From positions 1 through 45,051 of the forward strand of contig JAFZAB010000048.1 in NCBI GenBank assembly GCA_017548425.1: a DNA stretch of 45,051 nt. The letters are read 5' to 3'. A program made the position numbers and the translations under genes. Shown here piece by piece: positions 9,597-17,757 of this stretch (its first letter is position 1; every line of letters starts with the position of its first letter). Origin of the DNA: Victivallales bacterium. GTDB taxonomy: Bacteria; Verrucomicrobiota; Lentisphaeria; Oligosphaerales; Oligosphaeraceae. The notes beneath the pieces are model-generated. The model was not told the DNA's origin and did no database searches. It saw nothing but the letters and a program-made list of their open reading frames with translations.

Positions 9597-12542
9597 ATGA
9601 TACAACTACCTTTCATACATGAGAAAATCGACATCGGTTCCATTCTCCTCGAACAGTACGAGGTCAAGGAAATCGTTTCGAACGGATATATTTGCAAACG
9701 AAAAGGTTATGATGGTGACTACTTATTGAAGCCTATCACCGCTGACATCGAAAGACAAGACGCTCTTGAATTGAAACAGAATGCAGAGCAGCTTTCAGAA
9801 AAACTTATCCATCAAAATATTGCGCACCTTCTTACCGTTGCCAAAGACGAAAAGACGGATGTGTTTTTCAATGTTGTTCAGACCATATCTGGAAGCAAAC
9901 TCAACCATTGGGCGGCTAGCAAACGCGAAAACGGCGTCCTGCCTATCACCACAGTGATTCCAATTCTTCGCCAAATCGCCAACGCTCTCGATTTTGCGGG
10001 ACGCAAAAACATCAGTCATCCTGCACTGAAGCCTGGTTGCATCGTCATCACACCGCAAGAAGAAGTCATGATTCATGATTATGACCTCCTCGTAATGCCA
10101 GCCAATCGTCGTCAGGAATATCTGAAAAGCTCATCGGAACTGAATTGGCCCTTTGCTTATAAGCCGCCAGAAGCCTGCAAAGCGATACCATTAACAACGT
10201 CTTCCAACCAATATACGCTTGCAACCATCATCTATGAACTGCTAGCAGATCGTACACCATTCTGCGCAGATGAAGACACATCTCTCCGTGAAGCCATCGT
10301 CAATAATCCCCCTCAACCCCTTTCTCAACTGACTGACGCCCAGAACGATGTTCTTCTCAAGGCTCTTGCAAAGAAACCGGAAGAGCGCTATGCGTCTTGC
10401 ATGGATTTCGTGAACGCCTTGGCGGCGGCCCCCACCGCTGCCATCGTCGTTCAGCAGCCTCCTGTTCCCACAACGCTGGAAGCCCTAAAGACATTCTTCA
10501 GCAACCGTTTGAACATCGTCCTCACCATTATTATTGCCGCATTTGCGCTGTTAGTGTTTAAAATCTCGCTTGACCAAATCAACTCAACTCCCCTGAATAA
10601 AGAAGGCATCTCCCCAAAGACTCCAGACACAACCATTGTTGCAGACAAAACCGCAGAGGAAGCAAAGCGGTTAGAAGAAACAGAGCGTCAAGAGGCAGAA
10701 AAGAAAGTAGCTGAAGCGAAGCAACTTGAAGCAGAAAAGAAAGTAGCTGAAGCGAAGCAACTTGAAGCAGAAAAGAAAGCCGCGGAAGAAGCGAAGCGAC
10801 TCGAAGAGGCGCGAAAGGCCGAAGAGGCAAAGAAGGCCGCAGAAGAAGCAAAGCGACTTGAAGAGGCACGAAAGGCTGAAGAAGCAAAGAAGGCTGCTGA
10901 AGAAGCGAAGCGTCTAGAGGAAGCGAAGAAAGCGGAAGAAGCAAAGCGTCTAGAGGAAGCGAAGCGTCTCGAAGCAGAAAAGAAGGCTGCTGAAGAAGCG
11001 AAACGTTTAGCGGAAGCGAAGCGTCTTGAAGAAGAAAAGAAGGCTGCTGAAGAAGCAAAACGTTTAGCGGAAGCAAAACGCCTAGAAGAAGCAAAGAAGG
11101 CTGCTGAAGAAGCGAAGCGTCTAGAGGAAGCCAAGAAAGCCGAAGAAGCCCAAAAGGCTGCGGAAGAAGCAAAGCGTCTAGAGGAAGCGAAGAAAGCGGA
11201 AGAAGCAAAGAAAGCCGCAGAAGAAGCGAAGCGTCTTGAAGAGGCGCGCAAGGCTGAAGAAGCCAAAAAGGCCGCAGAAGAAGCCAAACGCTTAGCGGAA
11301 GCAAAAAAGGCCGAAGAAGCAAAGCGACTTGAAGAAGAACGCCAAAAGGACTTGCAACGTCCGCATTTCTATAATCCCAAGTATCTGTTTGCGAAAGACA
11401 TCCAGCATTTCCCAGAGATTTGCGACGAGGCGCGTCTTGAAATTCTTTCCCAATTGACCTCAGCCATCAGTCAGGCAGCCGCGCATGATAATTGGCATCA
11501 TGTCAAAGAACTTGCCATTCAGATGAAAGATTATGATCAGGCCTTATCGACCCATTGGCAAAACAAGGCAGAAACACAACTCGGCCCCAGCATCCATGTC
11601 ACGGCTTGGTTGGATGGACGGGAAGTCAGCGCCACATTCCTAAATAAAGAAAGGCAGATGACGCCTTTGCATTTGACTGGTCTTGTGCCTGGTGTCGCGT
11701 ACTCTGGCGAGCTCGTATATGAACGCAACGGCGAAACGTTCGGAGGTAAAATCAACTTCAAAGTCGATTGGAAAGGCGAAAAAGAGTATCGTATCTTCTT
11801 GAAATCCACTGTTCCGTCAATGGATCTTACGCTTCCGGATGGAACCACCATCTCAATGGTCGAAATCGAAGCGGGCGAATTCACAATGGGAGAGGACAAC
11901 GGTTCTACTGACGAACAGAGCCATAAAGTCATGCTGACACAAAACTTCTGGATGGGCAGATACGAAATCACCCAAAAACAGTGGAAAGCGGTCATGGACA
12001 ATAATCCGTCCAATTTCAAATTCGATGAAAATCCCGTGGAAGGAATCACTTGGAACGAAGCCACGAAGTTCTGTGAAAAATTGAACGAAATGGCGGCGGA
12101 TTCCATTCCGGATGGCTTCAAAGTCTCCCTGCCCACCGAAGCGCAATGGGAGTTCGCCGCTCGTGGCGGAAAACGCGGAAAGCATTTCCCGTACAGCGGC
12201 AGCGACGTCATCGACGATGTCGCATGGCATTCGGAGAACTCCAACGTCCGCACGCAACCAGTCGGCATGAAATTCGCCAACGAACTCGGCCTGTATGACA
12301 TGACGGGCAATGTTTGGGAATGGTGTCTCGACGCCTGCGAATGGGAGAACAAAGTCTTGACGGATACTTACCGTGACGGCATCGTGGATCCGCTCAGCAC
12401 GAAAGGCGAGTTGCACATCATCCGCGGTGGCGGTTGGCTCAGCAGTCCCAAGAACTGCCGTATCGCGAATCGTCTCTGTTGCGATACGAATTTCAAGATC
12501 TATAATCTTGGCTTGCGCATCGTGCTGATTCCCAAGAAGTAG
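9597..12542 (+). CDS. Membrane pseudokinase - coiled coil - SUMF1 (formylglycine-generating enzyme-like) fusion
   Basis: 981 residues from the ATG at 9597. An in-frame GTG at 9585 forms part of GTGGAG, which is better read as the ribosome site. Residues 15-275 have a protein-kinase fold with K45 (LLKPI) and a KPPEA (APE-like) segment. The catalytic loop is HPALKP (141-146) instead of HRDLKP, and DFG is replaced by DYD (161-163), so catalysis is unlikely. A membrane segment (about 305-323) leads to some 230 residues of Ala/Glu/Lys/Arg heptads (about 352-585). After a linker comes a SUMF1 domain (about 742-981) with PTEAQWEFAARGG, TGNVWEW and RGGGW. One of the two FGE cysteines is Ser and the other (C954) is kept. 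The kinase part is cytoplasmic and the SUMF1 part periplasmic. Position suggests a regulatory or scaffolding part of the export cassette. Confidence 0.75.
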   Translation: MIQLPFIHEKIDIGSILLEQYEVKEIVSNGYICKRKGYDGDYLLKPITADIERQDALELKQNAEQLSEKLIHQNIAHLLTVAKDEKTDVFFNVVQTISGSKLNHWAASKRENGVLPITTVIPILRQIANALDFAGRKNISHPALKPGCIVITPQEEVMIHDYDLLVMPANRRQEYLKSSSELNWPFAYKPPEACKAIPLTTSSNQYTLATIIYELLADRTPFCADEDTSLREAIVNNPPQPLSQLTDAQNDVLLKALAKKPEERYASCMDFVNALAAAPTAAIVVQQPPVPTTLEALKTFFSNRLNIVLTIIIAAFALLVFKISLDQINSTPLNKEGISPKTPDTTIVADKTAEEAKRLEETERQEAEKKVAEAKQLEAEKKVAEAKQLEAEKKAAEEAKRLEEARKAEEAKKAAEEAKRLEEARKAEEAKKAAEEAKRLEEAKKAEEAKRLEEAKRLEAEKKAAEEAKRLAEAKRLEEEKKAAEEAKRLAEAKRLEEAKKAAEEAKRLEEAKKAEEAQKAAEEAKRLEEAKKAEEAKKAAEEAKRLEEARKAEEAKKAAEEAKRLAEAKKAEEAKRLEEERQKDLQRPHFYNPKYLFAKDIQHFPEICDEARLEILSQLTSAISQAAAHDNWHHVKELAIQMKDYDQALSTHWQNKAETQLGPSIHVTAWLDGREVSATFLNKERQMTPLHLTGLVPGVAYSGELVYERNGETFGGKINFKVDWKGEKEYRIFLKSTVPSMDLTLPDGTTISMVEIEAGEFTMGEDNGSTDEQSHKVMLTQNFWMGRYEITQKQWKAVMDNNPSNFKFDENPVEGITWNEATKFCEKLNEMAADSIPDGFKVSLPTEAQWEFAARGGKRGKHFPYSGSDVIDDVAWHSENSNVRTQPVGMKFANELGLYDMTGNVWEWCLDACEWENKVLTDTYRDGIVDPLSTKGELHIIRGGGWLSSPKNCRIANRLCCDTNFKIYNLGLRIVLIPKK

Positions 12543-12618
12543 TTCGTTTGATTCATGCCTGCGGCCGTCTGTTCGTGGAATCTTCACCGCCATGACGATG
12601 TTTTCAGCCTCTCTCCGC

Positions 12619-12648
12619 TTGATTTTTCCGCTTGAAAGAGCATATTAT
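12619..12648 (+). promoter_or_regulatory. Candidate sigma-70 promoter for tRNA-Ser
   Basis: TTGATT (12619-12624) and TATTAT (12643-12648) are separated by 18 bases. The -10 box ends 18 bases before the first tRNA base, a suitable distance for a short leader. Confidence 0.5.
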
Positions 12649-12666
12649 TATTGACGACATCCCATC

Positions 12667-12756
12667 GGAGAGATGGCTGAGCGGTCTAAGGCAGCGGTCT
12701 TGAAAACCGCCGTAGGCTTATACCTACCAAGGGTTCGAATCCCTTTCTCTCCGCCA
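12667..12756 (+). tRNA. tRNA-Ser (anticodon UGA)
   Basis: The acceptor stem GGAGAGA pairs with TCTCTCC and is followed by G and an encoded CCA (12754-12756). The anticodon stem GCGGT/ACCGC encloses CTTGAAA, giving anticodon TGA. A long variable arm (GTAGGC...CCTAC region) marks a class II tRNA. The T-arm is AAGGG-TTCGAAT-CCCTT. It reads UCN serine codons. Confidence 0.97.
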
Positions 12757-12767
12757 TTTTCATACTT

Positions 12768-12801
12768 AAAAAGCCCCGAAACATACCGTTCGGGGCTTTT
12801 T
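12768..12801 (+). terminator. Terminator of tRNA-Ser
   Basis: A 13-base inverted repeat (AAAAAGCCCCGAA / TTCGGGGCTTTTT) with an eight-base loop ends in a T tract. It works on the plus strand 11 bases after the tRNA, and its A-rich left side would also allow termination on the minus strand. Confidence 0.9.
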
Positions 12802-12843
12802 CATGTCTTTCTTTTTTCCAAATAACAGCTATATTTGCTAAAT

Positions 12844-12878
12844 GGCATTAGGCATTAAGCATTAAGCATTAAGCATTA
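12844..12878 (+). repeat. Heptamer array, 5 x (R)GCATTA
   Basis: Five units of seven bases (GGCATTA twice, then AGCATTA three times) end five bases before the ATG at 12884. The same heptamer in the opposite orientation (ATGCTTA) occurs at 20057-20084. Confidence 0.9.
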
Positions 12879-12883
12879 AAAAC

Positions 12884-13690
12884 ATGAACAGGCGGGAATT
12901 CATTGCTATGGGAGCGGCAAGTGGCGCATTGATGCTGTTTGAACAGAACGCAATCGGCAAGTTGCTGGACGACAGCCATGTCGGAACGATGGTTTTGGGT
13001 GGCGGCGCATTCGCGATTGGCTTCGCATTGGCCCATCCGCAGAAAACCATCGTCATTGAACGCGGCATCCATCTATGCGCGGATGTTGCTTTGACGGCGG
13101 ATTTTGCAGAAGTCGGCACACCCTCCACATCGTTGGGACATGAATTATACGATAAACTGTCAACCGAAGGACTGTTGGTTGACGGCAAGGTCGAATGCCC
13201 GCCATTGGCGGATTTCATGGCGGCATTTTTTGTCGAACATGGCGGCACGGCATTGACAAACACGGAGTTGGTTGACTTGAGCAAAACCAATGATGGTTGG
13301 AAGGCTACACTTTACGGCGGCGGATCAACTGGAATGTGCGACATGTCATTCGCGAATTTTCTTGACACGACGGATGTCGGTTGGCGGAATTTTGGAGCAG
13401 ATGTCATTGCAGGAAAACGGCTTGGCGCGATAACGGATAACGGTTATTTTGCCATCGATTTGCCCGCCACCGCCGATTGGCGGGAAGCCCGCCTGAAACT
13501 GTACAGCAGTGTGGAACAGAATGCCAAAGGCGTCAAAATTCTAGCCGAATCCAGTGCGATGAAATGCCTGTACAAAACGTCTGAACGAATCGATCGCATG
13601 ACACCGCTCGGCTACCGATGGATTCCGTCCGCGCAGTTTCCGACGTTGCTGAATGCTTTTGAGGAGGGAATGAAATGCAGCTTGGCATGA
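12884..13690 (+). CDS. Tat-signal FAD/NAD(P)-binding protein, first of an oxidoreductase pair
   Basis: 268 residues. The N-terminus MNRREFIAMGAASGALMLF has a twin-arginine pattern and a hydrophobic stretch. A dinucleotide-binding segment follows (VLGGGAFAIGFALAHP, then IVIERG), like the start of FAD-dependent oxidoreductases. The rest has no motif I can name with certainty. The gene overlaps the following FAD oxidoreductase by 16 bases. Sequence and overlap suggest a two-subunit or split version of a FAD-dependent oxidoreductase of the FumB/PF12831 type. No ribosome site is visible: the heptamer array runs almost to the start codon. Substrate unknown. Confidence 0.55.
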   Translation: MNRREFIAMGAASGALMLFEQNAIGKLLDDSHVGTMVLGGGAFAIGFALAHPQKTIVIERGIHLCADVALTADFAEVGTPSTSLGHELYDKLSTEGLLVDGKVECPPLADFMAAFFVEHGGTALTNTELVDLSKTNDGWKATLYGGGSTGMCDMSFANFLDTTDVGWRNFGADVIAGKRLGAITDNGYFAIDLPATADWREARLKLYSSVEQNAKGVKILAESSAMKCLYKTSERIDRMTPLGYRWIPSAQFPTLLNAFEEGMKCSLA

Positions 13691-15450
13691 CAGAAAATGG
13701 CATCGGCATCCGTCTGCAAAACATGGCCTTGCAGAATCCAGTCGAATATGACGTGGTCGTCGTCGGTCTTGGCACAGCTGGTGCGGCATGCTATTGCCAT
13801 TGCGTTAAGGAAGAGCTCAAAGTCTTGGGCATTGAGAAAACGAACGGCATGGGCGGCCAGTCAACCGTCGGTTGCGTGGCTTTCGGAGCATCGCCGTCGG
13901 TTCGCATTTTAGATTTGGAAAAACGTGGCCGTGGCGGCGACATCCTGTACGAATCCGTCGTGATCGGCGTCTTTATCAATGGCAACAAAGTTGCCGGCGT
14001 TCGTGTTTTGTCCAATGGCGTCATTCGTGACGCCATGGCGAAAATCATCATAGACGCATCCGGAAATGCCTCCATTGCAAGGATGTGCGGTCTTCCATTG
14101 AGAAAAGGGCGCGACTACGATGGCATCATGGCGCCTTGTTCACGGGCGGAGACATGGATGAATCTGGAAACGAAAAATGTCCATCCATGGTATCGCAACT
14201 ATCCAGAGGATTTGACGCTATCCATGAAGGATTATGCCTCCACCGTGTCCATGCTTTCGCGTGAACGCCACAAGCATTGGCTTGGAGCTCGCAAAAAGGA
14301 ACGACTGTTGAAGCCTGCCATGCTTGTCGGAGCTCGCGAAGAGGCTCGCGTCATCACGGAAGAAGTGCTCACATTGCAGGAAATATTGGAACGAAAGCCA
14401 TTTCCGAATCCAATATTCTATGCGTGGGGGCCAGAGGATCTGCCTGTTTTTCAAGGCGACCATGCTTTTGAATCCGAACCGATACAGAATTGGAAAGTCT
14501 TGTGCGGCCTGCCCTTTTTCGGCTATCCGGCTGTGCTGACGTACGGCACGATTGTCGCCAAAGGAATCGACGGCCTGCTGGTGCCGTCCAAACATTTCGG
14601 CGTGGCGCATGATTTAGGCGGCGGCATCCGCATGCAGGACGACATGCGCAAGACTGGCATCGCAGCGGCCTGCGCCGCGTTGGTGGCCATTCGACTGAAC
14701 TGCGCGTTGAAGGATGTCCCGTATGCGGAACTGAAACCACTATTGGAGGCCGCCGGCAATTTGAAACCGCCACGGAAGAACGATGTGACGGCGGTTCGCG
14801 GATATGAATTCCACGCTTTTTCGGATGAAGAAGCCGTAAATGCTTTGAAACAAGATGTTGTCCGAACAGGCGAATGGTGGTATGCCGAAACAAAAGGCGC
14901 GCCTTGCGAACATGCCGTATATGCGTATTGGACGGCATGGAAGCGTCAGCTGCTCGGCAATGAAAACGAAAAGAAGCATTTGGCGGACATGTTGGCCGCC
15001 GAAATGCAGAAAGGCGGTCGTTACGCAGGCAATTTCGCAATCGCTCTCGGCTTGATGAAAGACCGTCGTGCGGTGCCAACTCTTTTGGAGATTGTAAAGC
15101 ATCCAGGCGGGGAGTTGGATCCTGTCATAAAAAACGCCTATCCCAATCGCGTCAAAGCACTTCTGCTTCTTGGTCGCTTTCAGGAAAAGGAAAGCCTCCC
15201 GCTGATGATGGACATTATCCGAGATGATGCGAAAAGTTTCATGGCGGATTTGTTTGGAACGGGTGCTTTTTCCACGCCGGACATGTGTCGTTTCCAAGCC
15301 CTGTCGTATGCGTTGATGGCAATCAAATCGATTCTTGCAGCCTATCCGAATACGCAGATTGAGAACGAATTACGTCAATGGCAGCAACGCGATTTCAAGT
15401 TTCTCGGCATGGATGGCCGAGACATCACGGACCGCCTCAAGCGGTCATGA
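13675..15450 (+). CDS. FAD-dependent oxidoreductase with C-terminal HEAT-like repeats
   Basis: 591 residues. A Rossmann motif (VVVVGLGTAGAAC, residues about 24-36) is followed by the IEK-x-NGMGGQSTVG segment typical of PF12831-type FAD oxidoreductases. Later comes a region with IIIDASGNASIARMCG, the usual second FAD contact. The C-terminal part (about 440-560) has HEAT-like helical pairs (VPTLLEIVKHPG, ESLPLMMDIIRDD). The start at 13675 is supported by GGAGGG six bases upstream; another ATG at 13687 forms ATGA with the previous stop. The gene is coupled to its neighbour by overlap. Families of this kind in PVC bacteria are often secreted and linked to carbohydrate use. The exact substrate cannot be read. 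Confidence 0.75.
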   Translation: MQLGMTENGIGIRLQNMALQNPVEYDVVVVGLGTAGAACYCHCVKEELKVLGIEKTNGMGGQSTVGCVAFGASPSVRILDLEKRGRGGDILYESVVIGVFINGNKVAGVRVLSNGVIRDAMAKIIIDASGNASIARMCGLPLRKGRDYDGIMAPCSRAETWMNLETKNVHPWYRNYPEDLTLSMKDYASTVSMLSRERHKHWLGARKKERLLKPAMLVGAREEARVITEEVLTLQEILERKPFPNPIFYAWGPEDLPVFQGDHAFESEPIQNWKVLCGLPFFGYPAVLTYGTIVAKGIDGLLVPSKHFGVAHDLGGGIRMQDDMRKTGIAAACAALVAIRLNCALKDVPYAELKPLLEAAGNLKPPRKNDVTAVRGYEFHAFSDEEAVNALKQDVVRTGEWWYAETKGAPCEHAVYAYWTAWKRQLLGNENEKKHLADMLAAEMQKGGRYAGNFAIALGLMKDRRAVPTLLEIVKHPGGELDPVIKNAYPNRVKALLLLGRFQEKESLPLMMDIIRDDAKSFMADLFGTGAFSTPDMCRFQALSYALMAIKSILAAYPNTQIENELRQWQQRDFKFLGMDGRDITDRLKRS

Positions 15451-15467
15451 TGACCGCCGAAGGCGGT
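15440..15467 (+). other. Twin GC-rich hairpins at the end of the oxidoreductase gene
   Basis: Two adjacent palindromes, GCGGTCA-TGA-TGACCGC and ACCGCC-GAA-GGCGGT, share their central bases and overlap the stop codon. They abut the heptamer array at 15468. They could end transcription, although no T tract follows, or could form one arm of a repeat element. Confidence 0.6.
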
Positions 15468-15495
15468 GCTTATGGCTTATGGCCTATGGCTTAAG
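15468..15495 (+). repeat. Heptamer array, 4 x GCTTATG-type
   Basis: Units GCTTATG, GCTTATG, GCCTATG and GCTTAAG lie directly after a GC-rich hairpin. Confidence 0.85.
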
Positions 15496-15501
15496 GGATT
15501 G

Positions 15502-15584
15502 GGATTCTGGATGTTCTGGAACTTCTGGTGATTCTGGAAAAAGCCAACATCCAGAAAATCCAGGCCATCCAGAAAATCCAGTTG
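15502..15584 (+). repeat. Paired 9-mer arrays in opposite orientation (TTCTGG x4, ATCCAG x4)
   Basis: Four nine-base units ending TTCTGG (15502-15537) are separated by 11 bases from four nine-base units beginning ATCCAG (15549-15584). CTGGAT and ATCCAG are complementary, so the two arrays can fold on each other as a long imperfect hairpin. They lie between the FAD oxidoreductase and esterase genes. Confidence 0.85.
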
Positions 15585-15672
15585 ACACTTACCACCATTG
15601 GCCGCGAAACATACAGAAAAGATTATCGCAAAAAACAAGAAAAGGAACTATAGTAGGTCAAAGGATGCAGTC

Positions 15673-17043
15673 ATGTTGAAAAAACTATTGTTGTTCATCA
15701 TCATAGGAGCTATCATGGAAATTGAAGCCGAAGCGTTGGACTATTCCGTTGACGTCAAACTTACCCCTGCAAACGCCATTCTGAAATGCGGAGAAACTTT
15801 CAAGGCATCCGTCCTTTTGAAGAAAGGCGGTCAACCGATATCCGGTCAGAAAATGGTTGTCACGACGAAATGGGAGTCGAAAATCATCAAAGAAGAGACC
15901 ATCGTCTCCAATGGCCAACCATTTGAAATTCAATATACTAGCGACAAGCCCGGTTGGAGTTATTTTTGCATTGTCCTACAGGACGAAAACGGCAAAACCA
16001 TTCCGAATCCGGGCACGGGCAACCGCCAGTTGAACAAAAAGCATCTCGCAACAGAATTCGGCGCCCTCTTCTCGCCCGATCAAATCATCGCCGTCTCAAA
16101 CGAACCAGACGACTTCGACGCCTTCTGGGCCGCCGAACGTGAAAAGCTTTCCAAATGCCCTATGGAGGCCAAACTCGTTCCTGTGTCCGTCCTACCCAAA
16201 TATGAAAACAAGATCGAATGCTATGCCGTTGAAATCACGTGTCTTGGACGTGCTCCCGTAACAGGCTATCTGGCATATCCTATTGGTGCCAAACCGAAAT
16301 CACTGCCGGCCGTCGTTGATTACGAAAGCATGGTCTGGCAGGACGCTCCGAAGAACACCGCCTGCAACACGGCTCTGCTCGCCAACGCCGTTGCGCTGTC
16401 CGCCAGCTGGCATGGCCTTGAAACAGGCCATCCTGCCGAATGGTATGTCCAGAAAGGAAAGGAATTCTATCTGGAAGGCGGTCGCTATAACGCGCATGAT
16501 CCTCTCAAATGGGTCCAGCATGACATGTTCTTCCGTGTTTTGCGCGCTTTGGACTATATCAAAACGCGTCCTGAATGGAACGGAAAAGATTTGGTGACGC
16601 GCGGCGGAAGCCTCGGCGGCATTGAAAATCTCTGCGCCGCGGCGTTGGACAAAGACATCACGATCGCCATCATCAGCGTGCCGTCTGCCTGCGACTACAA
16701 CGCACAAGCCGCAGGCCGCAGACCGCAAGGCGTTTTCCGCAATGGCGAAGGCCCCAAATTGCTTCTGGAAAATCCCGCCATCGCCAAATCCATGGCGTAT
16801 CACGACGGCGTCAATTTCGCCAGAAGAATCACCTGCGACACATATGTCTGCACAGGATTCGCGGACGAATCCTGCTATCCGAGTAACGTCTTCTCCATGT
16901 TCAACGCGATTCCCGCCACCACTCATAAGTATATGAGCACCAATCCTTTCACGGGACATTTCGGAACGACACGCAACACGGAAGGCGACAAACGGCTCGC
17001 CGAAGGCTTCAACACGGTCACCGTCCTGCAAGATCCGCTCTAA
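15673..17043 (+). CDS. Secreted acetyl xylan esterase-like alpha/beta hydrolase
   Basis: 456 residues from the ATG at 15673, chosen because AAAGGA lies seven bases upstream and a signal peptide (MLKKLLLFIIIGAIM...) follows; the frame is open further upstream only from a TTG. After an N-terminal beta-rich domain (about 25-130) comes an AXE1-type esterase domain. The nucleophile lies in GGSLGG (S313), the acid in GFADESCYPS (D398) and the base in FTGHFG (H429), so the triad is complete. The family removes acetyl groups from xylan or cephalosporin-type substrates. A sugar-ester substrate is likely because the enzyme is secreted and follows oxidoreductase genes of carbohydrate-type clusters. Confidence 0.8.
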   Translation: MLKKLLLFIIIGAIMEIEAEALDYSVDVKLTPANAILKCGETFKASVLLKKGGQPISGQKMVVTTKWESKIIKEETIVSNGQPFEIQYTSDKPGWSYFCIVLQDENGKTIPNPGTGNRQLNKKHLATEFGALFSPDQIIAVSNEPDDFDAFWAAEREKLSKCPMEAKLVPVSVLPKYENKIECYAVEITCLGRAPVTGYLAYPIGAKPKSLPAVVDYESMVWQDAPKNTACNTALLANAVALSASWHGLETGHPAEWYVQKGKEFYLEGGRYNAHDPLKWVQHDMFFRVLRALDYIKTRPEWNGKDLVTRGGSLGGIENLCAAALDKDITIAIISVPSACDYNAQAAGRRPQGVFRNGEGPKLLLENPAIAKSMAYHDGVNFARRITCDTYVCTGFADESCYPSNVFSMFNAIPATTHKYMSTNPFTGHFGTTRNTEGDKRLAEGFNTVTVLQDPL

Positions 17044-17069
17044 TCCAACGTGACGAAAAACATCTCATG

Positions 17070-17111
17070 TCTCAAGCCTCGCGTCTTTCATTCCTAATAC
17101 GAGGCTTGAGA
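17070..17111 (+). terminator. Large hairpin after the esterase gene
   Basis: A perfect 12-bp inverted repeat (TCTCAAGCCTCG / CGAGGCTTGAGA) with an 18-base loop lies 27 bases after the stop. No clean T tract follows (CGATGGTTTTG), so termination is probable but not certain. Confidence 0.5.
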
Positions 17112-17253
17112 CGATGGTTTTGCCCACTATTTTCGGCGAAACGCCAAAATTTTTCACGCTTGATTTGAAAAAAATCCAAATTTTCCGCTAAGAAATCATT
17201 GATTTTAGCGTCATATAGATAAAAGCAAAACAAAAAACGCCCACTCCAGCCTG

Positions 17254-17757
17254 ATGTCCATCCTCTCCCCATACACGGAAAAGCATTTTGAAGGAATTGT
17301 GCGCGAACACCTTCAGTTCTTTCGCGGCATGGCGTTGCGCATTCTCAAAAATGCGGCGGATGCGGATGATGCCGTCCAGACGGCATTGCTGAAAGGCTGG
17401 AACAGACGTTTTTTCATCCGTTCGTCTGAGAAAATGGTCGGCTGGCTGGGCCGCATCGTCATCAACGAAAGCTACAACATCTTCCGCAAACGACAACGGG
17501 AGGCCATCGTCACGACGGCTTCGCTGCCGGACGTGGCGACGGAATCCGAAACAAACTCCCATGAAGAACAGATTCGGAAACTCGAAACCGCCATTGCGGA
17601 ACTACCTGAAATATACAGAGATACCATCCTTATCGCCATTTTGGGCGAAGTTGGTGTAGAAGAAGCCGCGAGGCTTCTGGACTGCCCCGTCAACACCCTC
17701 TACCAACGGATCCACAAGGCGAAACAACTGCTGCGGGAGGCATTGAAAGATGAATGA
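17254..17757 (+). CDS. ECF-type RNA polymerase sigma factor
   Basis: 167 residues, the usual ECF length. Region 2 is seen as LRILKNAADADDAVQTALLKGW (residues about 27-50). Region 4 is seen as ELPEIYRDTILI followed by the helix-turn-helix VEEAARLLDCPVNTLYQRIHKAK (about 110-160). No extra domains are present. The stop overlaps the next gene by eight bases; that gene encodes a single-pass membrane protein, as expected for a sigma/anti-sigma pair. It probably drives transcription of its own operon in response to an envelope signal, but no conserved autoregulated promoter could be defined. No strong ribosome site precedes the ATG. Confidence 0.9.
   Translation: MSILSPYTEKHFEGIVREHLQFFRGMALRILKNAADADDAVQTALLKGWNRRFFIRSSEKMVGWLGRIVINESYNIFRKRQREAIVTTASLPDVATESETNSHEEQIRKLETAIAELPEIYRDTILIAILGEVGVEEAARLLDCPVNTLYQRIHKAKQLLREALKDE

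Noticed and set aside
10579..11322. Long minus-strand frames rich in Leu or Ala/Ser opposite the coiled-coil part of the pseudokinase gene
   Set aside because: They are simple complements of Glu/Ala/Lys codon repeats and have no start signals.
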